Positions 1 through 8,494 of a stretch of DNA of 28,846 nucleotides are shown one piece after another. This DNA is from Protostelium mycophagum (taxonomy: Eukaryota; Evosea; Variosea; Protosteliida; Protosteliaceae), in NCBI GenBank assembly GCA_002081555.1, contig MZNV01001955.1, positions 1 through 28,846 of the forward strand, written 5' to 3'. The position numbers and the translations under genes were made by a program. The stretch's first letter is position 1. The number at the start of each line of letters is the position of its first letter. The notes beneath the pieces were generated by a model. It saw only the letters and a program-made list of their open reading frames with translations, did no database searches and was not told the DNA's origin.

Positions 1-279
1 GTCCTGAGAAATAAAGAATAAGCAGAAAGAGCTCTGCACCACCCCAAATAGAGTCCTTTCATCTTCTATATTGTTTCCTTAGGTCCTTCCCTGCATCTGA
101 GTCCCTTCCTCTGTGAGTTGATCCTCACAAATGAGCTGTGTCTTGACATATTGCAGAAACCTTTTACTAAAGCTGCCAAGGTGCAGGTTAAAAAAGCGCA
201 AGACAGCCCTCCCAGAAAAGCCGCAAAATGTATGCCCAAGATTTCTGAACTTCCTCCTAACAAGAGAGGCAAAAAATAG
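1..279 (+). CDS. 3' end of an unrecognised gene (partial)
   Basis: Only the tail of a gene appears to be present. After a plausible intron at 113-156 (GTGAGT...TTGCAG), the frame from 157 to the TAG at 277-279 reads 40 residues rich in lysine and proline (starts KPFTKAAKVQVKK, ends NKRGKK). Such a basic tail suggests a nuclear or nucleic-acid-associated protein, but no domain is visible. The upstream exon could not be joined in frame with confidence: the stretch 83-112 before the intron does not give an open phase-0 frame, so the real splice sites may differ. The minus-strand ORF over the same bases looks like a shadow. Low certainty. Confidence 0.3.
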
Positions 280-427
280 GCTTTTTTAATTAATAAAAAA
301 CAACGATTAATGAATACTTTTATTTTTTTTTATTTATTGGGATTTTGGACTTGAACAGATTTTGCTCTCTATTCTCCCAAAAATAGTCAAAAAATTCCAT
401 TATAGTCATTTTTTTTGAATCACACGA

Positions 428-586
428 TTATTTCCACTGTTGACGACGCAACGAATTCTCAGGGGCTAACTTTCCTGGATTTTTTGTATGCCTCTTAACA
501 AACAGTTTAACATGGCTTTTGTCAATAGAGATACTATCTGTGTCTGAAGATTCTCCTTTACCATCCTCTGCACTTCTCTTTGGCAT
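428..586 (-). CDS. Small basic/acidic hypothetical protein, 52 aa
   Basis: A complete single-exon ORF on the minus strand, ATG at 586 and TAA at 428-430, encodes 52 residues. It begins MPKRSAEDGKGESSDTDS, a charged serine/aspartate-rich segment, and ends with a basic part (LFVKRHTKNPGKL...SLRRQQWK). There is no signal peptide or membrane segment. The codon pattern and the ordered acidic-then-basic layout look more protein-like than random, but I recognise no family. It lies convergent to the gene fragment at 1-279 and divergent from the F-BAR gene. A chance ORF cannot be excluded. Confidence 0.35.
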   Translation of the reverse strand: MPKRSAEDGKGESSDTDSISIDKSHVKLFVKRHTKNPGKLAPENSLRRQQWK

Positions 587-621
587 GTTCTGTGGTGTTT
601 AAAACAAAACTGAAAAAACTT

Positions 622-661
622 TGTTCTTGTTCTGTTCTAGAGAAAAAATAGAACAAGAACA
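622..661. repeat. 12-bp perfect inverted repeat (hairpin)
   Basis: The arm tgttcttgttct at 622-633 is the exact reverse complement of agaacaagaaca at 650-661, with a 16-nt AT-rich loop. It sits between the minus-strand small ORF (start at 586) and the F-BAR gene (start at 965), so it is in a presumed divergent promoter or 5' UTR. Confidence 0.7.
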
Positions 662-964
662 TTAAAAATATGTCCAGCAAAAGAGAAAAAACACTCTACA
701 TTGGCTGAAGTTCGCTGGCCCGCCTGGCCGAGTGATCTTGACGACGCGGCTATTTATGTCACAAAGTACGGGTCTATCAAGTGTTTTCAAAGTGTGTGCA
801 CGTGCAGTTCAGCTTCAACACCATATCCAATAGAAGTATATCTGTTGAAAAGATCAGGGAAAAATTACAAAACTCTGAAGACATTTGAGCTTCAGCAGGA
901 GCGGAAAATTTTCGGCCAGGAGTGACAGACGGTCAAATAAGATCATATCGATAAGCATCATCCG

Positions 965-3960
965 ATGTTGGCAACAAAACCCAACGATCCCACGCGATTT
1001 TCAACAGAGCTATGGGTACGGTTTGTTGTCTTCGAATCTGTTTGATCCCAATCATATACCGTGCCAACGGTAGACGGTCCTCTAGGTCCACACCCCACGG
1101 ATACTAAAGACAAATAGGATGGTTTCGAGGTCTTGGTGAAACAAACAGCAGATGATATTAGTTTTCTTAAAGAGGTACATCGGTACCTTCGAAAGAAGCA
1201 ATTAATCGAAGAAGAACATGCCGATAAGATGTCTAAGCTCATGTCAAAACAAAGCGACATCCAACCTACTGGGTACAAAATGTCTTCTAGAACTATTCTA
1301 ATTACCGCAGTACCCTCACAAACGCGTGGTCTGGCCTGGCCACACATTTATATACCACGGCCAACATTCACTCCACTTTCGCACAGTCCATAAATGAAAA
1401 AGTTGTGGAATCTCTGAACGCCCTCATTAAAGAATGTGAAGGCAGGAGAAAATCGGTAAGAATAACCTTTGAATCGAATGGAACATAAATCTCTACAGAT
1501 TGTGGACAAAGGCACAGACTTAACAACACAATACGAAGTCAATATAGATTATCTGAAGAAGGTTATATCATGGCTTGATCATCCTCTGAATCTGACATCC
1601 GGCAGTGCAAGACCGCTTATGACAAGGCCGTTAAAGAGGCGGACGCAGTCGCTAAATCAATAGAACAATTGAAACAGGAGCCTGTCGTGAACAGAAATGC
1701 AGTCGCCAGGGTTAGTCCTCTTACGCGATGATCATTCTCAACAATTTAGAACGAGAGGGATCTCGCCAAAAAAATCGAGTTCAGTGCCTCTATGGAGGAC
1801 GTGTATAAAAGAAGAGTCGCCTTCACCAACAATTGGGTCGAAGCTTACCACACTGAAAAAATGCCTGCCATATTAAAAGTGAGCATCTGCAACCACTTAT
1901 ATTATTTAGAGCCCTCTATATCTGCAGCTCTGCTACAGAACCAAAAATGGAAGACACGTCATGACCACAAAGAAAGAACCAAAAATAGTTCATTTCCACT
2001 AAAAATGACAGGACTTTGAAAGATTAGAGACGGTGTTGGTTCAGATGTTCAAGGCCTATTTGAAAAGATACGCACACGTTTTACAAGACGTTCAAGAGCC
2101 GAACGAGCAGGCCATCAAGAGTCTGGCAGACTCCATCGAGCAGATCAATCATGACACAAACATAGAGTTGATATGTAGACAGAACAAGACGAGGAAAGAG
2201 AAGGATCCTCCCTTTGAATTCGAGCCTTACAGCGCGGTGAGGACTTGATTTTGGTGTCAATTTGTGGCGCTTTGCGAAATTGATGTCGACTTTTGTCGAT
2301 CATTTACGTTTTGAAATTTCAAAGTGAATTTTCATTCAGATGAAACAAGAGACCAACAAATATATTAGAATTTGTTGTATATTTATGGCGCAAAGCACAT
2401 TCAGACCCTTTACTCCTGCGAAACCACAATTTCTGCCTTCTTTACCGACTATTTTTATGTTATAATATCTGATGTAGACAGAGCACACCATCGAACGCAC
2501 AAAAGATGAGGATGCCAAATGTGAACAACATCTTATCCTTCAGAGATGTCTTCAGAAGTAACTCGAGGGATGAGGTATGATATCTCATGTTGTGATGTCC
2601 ACACTTTTCGCTTTGGTGCTGCAGTCGCTTTCTGTGCCTCATTTGTTTTATGAAGCGGTTCATTCACTGTTTTGCTTCTAAGAATTGATCTATTTATGGC
2701 AAATGGTCATCTTGTACAAAGAATTTTCTCTGAAAAATCCAGCCCACCACGACTGCCGCGCCGGTGCACAAACCAGCAGCACCTGAGGTCAAACCACCGG
2801 GTCCGAATGCTGTCTTTGGGACACCATTGGATAAATTGATGACACGCCAGAGGGATAAATTCCCCGAAATTACCATACCCAAGGTGCGAATTATCCATAT
2901 TTTCCCGCCAAAATTTTTTAAATGTGGACAGGTTCTGCTCGACCTCTCCGAGCTCTTACTCAAAATGGGAGGTGCTTGGACAGAAGGAATTTTCAGGTAA
3001 ATTTCTTCACAAGGCGTGAATTGATGATGTCAAAGGGTTCCCACTGCAGCCAGAGAATTATCTACATATAAGCAAGAATTGGATGACAACTTTGAAACAG
3101 CGACACGACCGAGCAGTGTCCATACTGTCGCTGCTGCTCTCAAGTTGTGGCTCAGAGAAGTCCCAGAGATAATTCCTGACAATTTATAATATCCTTTTGT
3201 ATCTACGATCACATCTACAACCAAGATATTTTCTTTCACTTTTTCACCGAGACTTGCACAGAGAATCCACCGGTCGGTTTTGAAGCTATAAAAGAATTAC
3301 CCGAGGTTAATTTCAAGGTATGACGTATTATCCATCTACAACGGGGATAATGTGTACAGGTGGTGGAGCACACAATACATTTATTGCAGGAAGTGTGCAA
3401 GCCTGAGTATGTCGAGATCACTATGATGAATCAAGACAATCTGGCCATGGTCTTCGCACCAGCATTCTTAAAATGTCCCCATATGGATTATTCAAAGGTG
3501 AATCTTTATATACAATTGCATCTACAACCTGCTGACGTCACCAAAGGCGATGACTGCTGCAGACAAGGAGAAGAATTTCATCATTTATTTGATGGATAAT
3601 ATACCCGAACAAGCAATAGAACTCTCCGGTACTTTTTCCAGAAAGTCCCGCAGTGCCACGTTCATGACCCCTCCTGCTCCCTCATCCCCCGTCACCCACT
3701 CCCCTGCCTTCTCTGCTTACTCCCCTGTCCCCCACTCTCCTGTACCCCCCTCCCCCCCTCCCCAATCCAGACCCCTCCCCACTATCCCTCCCTCATACAA
3801 CCTCCGATCTTCAGAGGACAATCCTGTGAGTCTTGAATCTTCCGAGATCTTTCATTTTGACGCTCTACAGACACCGACACACCCTCCATTGCCTGAGAGA
3901 CCACCCCCAAGAAGACGCATAGAGATAGGGACCTTGAGAAGGGCCGGAACAGAAGGCTAG
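965..3960 (+). CDS. F-BAR domain Rho GTPase-activating protein
   Basis: Predicted 634-residue protein. Exons: 965-1015, 1118-1272, 1311-1455, 1499-1561, 1606-1710, 1750-1878, 2012-2236, 2482-2574, 2743-2883, 2932-2996, 3054-3187, 3226-3317, 3360-3497, 3547-3825, 3871-3960. Residues about 10-290 form an F-BAR domain (FSTELWDGFEVLVKQ near the start, then GTLTNAWSGLATHLY and a basic KECEGRRKS helix), which binds and bends membranes as a dimer. A short Ser/Pro linker leads to a RhoGAP domain at about 345-530: FGTPLDKLM, the arginine finger in TEGIFR (about R391), LKLWLREVPE and NLAMVFAPAFL. The C-terminal 100 residues are proline-rich (SPVPHSPVPPSPPP), a likely SH3-binding tail. The order resembles the mgp/RGD1-type F-BAR-RhoGAPs of amoebae and fungi. 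Exon 2482-2574 and the long intron before it are less certain. Junction 3187/3226 lacks a GT donor. Confidence 0.85.
3188..3225 (+). other. Non-canonical junction in the RhoGAP coding region
   Basis: The RhoGAP frame reads into an in-frame TAA at 3187-3189 just after PEIIPDNL. The correct downstream frame (FFHFFTETCTENPP) is recovered if 3188-3225 is removed. The segment is 38 nt, a normal intron size here, and ends in AG, but begins AATATCC instead of GT. Removing it gives family-like spacing between the LREVPE and KELPE motifs. Confidence 0.5.
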
Positions 3961-4101
3961 CTTGTAAAGATTCAAAATGTTGAATGAGTGATTTTCAAAG
4001 ACGGGAAAAATAGCGTTTACTGCTTTTTCTCTGAAATCTGAAAAGTGGTCCACTTGGCGTCAAAGGAAGATGCCTTTTCCAGGCCTTTGAAAATCAAAAG
4101 A

Positions 4102-4115
4102 CAAAACCGGTTTTG
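4102..4115. repeat. 14-bp perfect palindrome
   Basis: The bases caaaaccggttttg are self-complementary. They lie in the 229-bp gap between the F-BAR-RhoGAP stop and the next ATG at 4190, so they could be in the promoter of the downstream gene or the 3' UTR of the upstream one. Nothing else was recognised in that gap. Confidence 0.6.
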
Positions 4116-4189
4116 CTTGTCAAAAATTCTCGGTTTGTTGCTGAAAAAATTTTAAACGTCAAGTGCCAGAACAAACAATCGGAAGGCAA

Positions 4190-5821
4190 ATGAAGGTGTC
4201 CCTTTGCCTTCTCGCGATCCTCTTTGTCGTTGGACACTCTTTGGAATGTGGTGGCTTCCAGGCATGTGAGGTCAAAAGACAGGATGGTACGGTGCTATTT
4301 TCTCTTGAAATGATTGAAAGTTTGTAGCTTGGGTCGGTTCAGCTCAGAATGAGCACATTAAGATAGATTGGCCTCAGTATGACAGTATAATCACATTTTC
4401 TGTCAAGGTAGGTCACTATCAAAATAAACATAAGATCCGGGCGTTAATCTAATGTGGTAGTTGTTCAACTCAAGCGATGAGAGTCCCACCCAAGTAGAAG
4501 CACACATATTCAATGATCACAACCTGATTGACCCAAACACTGGCTACAGCAATACGACAAGGATCCAATTGACATGGAATGGCCTTTATGGTGTCGCCAA
4601 GATCAAATTCTCTACTTTTGCCGCACCACAGGAGATCAGGGCATTTTTCCAATCATCAGATCCTAGCAAGGCAGCACATTGTGAAACGACTGAGATAGAC
4701 TATGATCCTCAAAATCCAAGTTAGTGTCTGAAGCACATTTTTCGATCAGATCATCTCAAATACACAGGTTTTTGGAAATCTTTCGGGTACATTATATTAG
4801 TCCTTGTGATAGCTTCCATTCCCATTCTGGCGCTCATAGCGACCTTCTATTTGGACAATAAGCGGTCTCCAGACCAGAGAAGAATGGGTCCACACTCATA
4901 TCCCTTTCATAAACCACAACCCATTGAGTTCTTATTGAAGCGTAAGAGCTACTACTTGGAGAGCTTGTGGGAGCAGGTGATCACATTCTTCCCGCCAAAT
5001 CACCAGTTTAAAATTTGAAAAAAAGATTGACTGAGATGATCAGCCGCTCCATGGTGCCAGAATCTTCCACCTCAATCATCATGACATCGCTTGGATCTGG
5101 TTTCCAGCGGACTCTGAGACTCTTGACAAGACCAAGAGGGTACTCGTGACCGTCTTCACTGTCTTCTTCATCTTTGTCTTTCAATTCTTTTGGAATGACA
5201 TGATGGCTGCTTGGGCTGATGAAGAGTTGAATGAGAAAACTTTCATGGTGAGTGAATCTTCTTCCCTCATTGGAGGAGCCATATTGGCATACCTCTTAAG
5301 ATTCCTCATGGCTGATGTGACCGCCGTATGCTTCAGGTGATGATAATGCATGATCTTGTTGCAATTGTTGATGAAGAAAAGGTTTTTAGGAAGGAAAATA
5401 TTCGCAAATATTCATCTGCAACCAGAATTGATGCTCTGCGCTGGTTCCGCCAGCCCTCACAAGACCCAAGCTGGTGTGTACATCTGACATGACGTCAATA
5501 ATATCTGACATCTCAGGTTTGGTGTTCAACTACCTCAGCATCCTGGCTCTCATCGGCGTCCACATCGGACTCTTTGCATTTATTTGCGTGCTTCACACCA
5601 AATCACACGTCGGTTACGTGTTACTTTGGAGCTTCTGTCCTTTTCTGGGCGCTCTGATATGGAGAAGCGCAGCCACTTCCTTGTTGTTCTCCTACCTCAT
5701 GTACAGACTCCAGTGCACTTTTGGTATGCCTCATTCGCCCAGCATCTCATCACCTATTATGGAGGAGAACTTCAACAACTCTGTAGACTACGGTTCATTG
5801 AACGACCAATACGATATTTGA
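4190..5821 (+). CDS. Orphan multipass membrane protein with signal peptide
   Basis: Predicted 442 residues from exons 4190-4286, 4328-4407, 4461-4719, 4768-4976, 5044-5336, 5390-5475, 5517-5821; all phases agree. The start MKVSLCLLAILFVVGHS is a signal peptide. It is followed by a lumenal or extracellular domain of about 125 residues with sequons such as NSS and NTT, then a first membrane segment (YIILVLVIASIPILALIA). A cytosolic loop follows, then hydrophobic segments VLVTVFTVFFIFVFQFFW, LIGGAILAYLLRFLMADV, YLSILALIGVHIGLFAFICV and a last one around VGYVLLWSFCPFLGALIW. The C-terminal tail is short and acidic (ends NDQYDI). The HPL...R..R.. stretch before the second membrane segment recalls polycystin-1-like membrane regions, but weakly. 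No family assigned. The gene converges on the spherulin gene, with only 37 bp between stop codons. Confidence 0.7.
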
Positions 5822-5858
5822 AGAAAATTAAAAGAAATTTCGGTTTGCCTCTCTAGTT

Positions 5859-7025
5859 TTATTGAATCAACGCGAGGAATGCGAAAGTCAAGAAGGTGCA
5901 CGCGACCAGTTGCGTAGCATCGCTGTTCTTGCTTGTAGATGGGTTTGCGGTCGTTGTGAGGGTTGAGATGGTGGTGCTGGTTGTGGAAGCGCTGGATGTT
6001 GTTGTCGAGCTTGTGGAGCTCACCAGAGCCGAGTTGATGTTGTCCGCATCAGTAAGGAAAGCAGACCAACTGAGCCCTGTATTGTTATAAAATTCTGAGC
6101 TTGTGAGGAACACAAGGTTGAAACCAAGCTGATAAATCTACAACGGTCACAAAAATAATCGAAAAGAATAAAAATATTATTCTGGTTAATACCTGGGTGA
6201 GTGTCGCATTGACAAGGGTGGTATTCAATGGGTTCTCGCCTAAAGAATGGAGTATGATCGCAGAATGCTGTCTGAGCGTAGAGTTCAGTGCGCTGTAATC
6301 GATTCCCTGTGCGAAGGCAGCATAACTATTCTCTGTTGCGATGACATAATCAGTGTATTGATAATAAGTCAAATTGACTGGAACAATTCCTTGGTTGGTC
6401 ACCAGCTGTAAAAAGGAATAAGCTCACAATTCTTGGATTTCCAATATTCTGGACGAAGATTCTCAGTGCAAAGGCAACTCACAATGGAATGATTGAAATC
6501 AGATCTGGCACGTTGAGTTACGGCTTGCAGGTACGGGAGATTGTTGTTATCCGCAGGTGACTCATCGAAGAAGATGCCATCCATCGTAATGTTGGAGGAA
6601 ACATATTTGGACCATCCTCTGTAGGTATCGATGTCAGCAAAGACCTGATGAACCTTCAACATCTTTTAAATTTGGAGTTGCCGACTAACTTCCGCCTGAG
6701 ATCTTTGTCCATAAGAAAGGTGAACGTAGCCTATCATGTTCACATTAGGAAGAGGCCTGAGATTGGCAATAGCGGAAATGTAATTGCTGTCCGGGTAAGT
6801 ACTCCCTCCAGGTCCGCTGTTGGGATTAATTACGAGGAGAAACTGTTTCAGATGAGAAATTGAGGTTATTGTTGCGCCTACTCTTGTGTTTGGATGTGCT
6901 GTAATGTTGCTGTATACATCGGGCCAAGTGCCCGAAGATGGATAGAAATACAGAGGTACGAGAACAGACACCGCCGAGAGAGATGATACGATTGATGTCG
7001 CCAAAATGAAAAGTTGAGCTCTCAT
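5859..7025 (-). CDS. Spherulation-specific family 4 (spherulin-4-like) protein, GPI-anchor type
   Basis: Predicted 316 residues; exons on the minus strand 7025-6882, 6842-6690, 6644-6483, 6405-6193, 6137-5859. An N-terminal signal peptide (MRAQLFILATSIVSSLSA) precedes a spherulin-4 domain with the family's VPLYFYPSSGTWPDVY, INPNSGPGG and ITMDGIFFDESP segments; the acidic pair in FFDE (about D126, E127) sits where related TIM-barrel glycosidase-like folds place catalytic residues. The C-terminus is a long Ser/Thr-rich stalk (SSTSSTTTSSAS...) followed by a hydrophobic end (LVACTFLTFAFLALIQ), typical of a GPI-anchor signal. Spherulin 4 was first known from Physarum encystment; homologues occur in fungi and bacteria. 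The last intron could end either at GTTGTAG (used here) or nine bases later at TTATCAG; both keep frame. Confidence 0.85.
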
Positions 7026-7455
7026 GTTCTTCGGCTGAAATTACGGAATGTGTCGAAAAATCGCAGTGACATCATCCTTGAAATCTCATGGAAAATTCCA
7101 GAGTCAAGAAAGTGGACTTTTTTCTTGATTGTCGACGTTAATTCAATCCAATACTGTAAACGAACGCGTTCCGTGCAAAGTCCCATCGAATTTCTTTCGG
7201 CGGTAAAATAAAACGAAATAATGTCGACATCCGATCCGTTTCCGCAGAAGAGGAAGTGAAGTTGAATCAATCAGCGTCGCGAACATACGCGAGCGTTTTT
7301 AGTTAGAAAGATAGAGAAACACATCGTAATAGCCAATCAACAAGTCTTGTGGAAAGACTTTTTCTCAAACTATAAACAGGATCATTGTGAGTTTGTCGAT
7401 GTCGTAAACAACATCAGTTACTGAGAGGACACAGGGATTTGATTACCAATACGAC
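7026..7455. promoter_or_regulatory. Divergent intergenic region (430 bp)
   Basis: This gap separates the start codons of the minus-strand spherulin-4-like gene and the plus-strand ankyrin gene, so both promoters should lie here. A TATA-like ctataaac occurs at about 7370-7377, 80 bp before the ankyrin ATG. Open frames on both strands are short and without domain signal. No RNA gene was seen. Confidence 0.4.
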
Positions 7456-8256
7456 ATGGCTTCTACTGCTATAATAACCAATTCTGAGTTGATACCCAAA
7501 TCGGAAAACGGAACCGATGGCAATAATATGGCTCTGCCCATGTTGAGTGGCGCCTCACCCACTTCGTATTTCATGTGGAAACAAGTCTTAGAAAGCAAAC
7601 TGAATTCGGAGTTTAATCGTGGAAGGGCGGATTCTATCGTGGCAGTAGAAGCTCAATGTGAAGTTTCTACATACAACGATCTTCATGCCTGCTCTTTCGG
7701 AAACATGGACGATGATACACTCTCAACAATGATCGCATCTGCCTCCTTAGAGGTCCTCAACAAACAGGACCATAATGGAAATACCCCCCTTATCTGGGCA
7801 GCCTCCGAGGGTCGTTACGAAGTGGCCAATGCACTCATAGAACAAGGCTGTGACATTAACACTCAGAACTACAACGGAGAAACCGCCATTTTCCTCGCCT
7901 CGGCGCGTGGGCATGTTCGCATCGTAGAGCTTCTTCTTCTGAACGGTGCCAACCCCCACATTGTGGACCTCGAGGGTGCCTCTCCGATGCATATGGCAGC
8001 CGCCAACGGCCGCAGCGACGTTCTCCACGTCTTTGCCACCCATGCCGCCTTCCTCAATGTTACCGACAATTCTGGGGATTCATTGTTACATTACTCAATC
8101 AGAGGAGGACATCTCGACACGCTCAAATTCTTAGTCAACGGCGCCAAGCTCCCCGTAGACGTGTTAAACGAGGACGAAGAGACACCCATAGACCTCGCTT
8201 CAGAGTTGGGAGAGTCTGCCATGATGGACTTTCTCTCCTCCTCTCTGGACATGTGA
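7456..8256 (+). CDS. Ankyrin-repeat protein, 266 aa, single exon
   Basis: An uninterrupted ORF, unusual here because most neighbours have many introns. The first 100 residues are not recognisable and have no signal peptide. From about residue 105 come five ankyrin repeats of 33 residues: NGNTPLIWAASEGRYEVANAL (105-137), NGETAIFLASARGHVRIVEL (138-170), EGASPMHMAAANGRSDVL (171-203), SGDSLLHYSIRGGHLDTL (204-236) and a degenerate last one with EETPIDLASELGESAM (237-266). The repeats form a protein-binding stack; no enzymatic domain is attached, so the protein is probably an adaptor or inhibitor of unknown partner. Lack of introns could mean retrocopy or recent transfer, but nothing else supports transfer. 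Confidence 0.88.
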   Translation: MASTAIITNSELIPKSENGTDGNNMALPMLSGASPTSYFMWKQVLESKLNSEFNRGRADSIVAVEAQCEVSTYNDLHACSFGNMDDDTLSTMIASASLEVLNKQDHNGNTPLIWAASEGRYEVANALIEQGCDINTQNYNGETAIFLASARGHVRIVELLLLNGANPHIVDLEGASPMHMAAANGRSDVLHVFATHAAFLNVTDNSGDSLLHYSIRGGHLDTLKFLVNGAKLPVDVLNEDEETPIDLASELGESAMMDFLSSSLDM

Positions 8257-8395
8257 TCCTTTCTGTCGCAGTGAAATTTGTCATTTCCTGGATGGATGTA
8301 CATAAAAGGTTCACGAGCACACCAGCATCGCTAAAAAAAGCCACTCTTAGTTAGGAAAGCGCTTCCTCTCACGTAATTTTATAGCACTTGTATAC

Positions 8396-8401
8396 AATAA
8401 A
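8396..8401 (+). terminator. Polyadenylation signal of the ankyrin gene
   Basis: A canonical AATAAA lies 140 bases after the ankyrin stop codon and 94 bases before the start of the dynamin gene, in AT-rich DNA, which fits the 3' end of the ankyrin transcript. Confidence 0.5.
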
Positions 8402-8494
8402 ACAGAGAGTGGCACATGTTCTTTATTATTATTTCTGGTATTTATTTTAATACAGTTCTACAACAAAGAAATACGTTGGTCAAGACACCAAACG

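Noticed and set aside
3189-3198. Minor-spliceosome (U12) AT-AC intron beginning ATATCCTTTT
   Set aside because: The donor string is a good match, but no nearby AC or AG end restores the RhoGAP frame without a stop codon, so only the non-canonical junction itself is reported.
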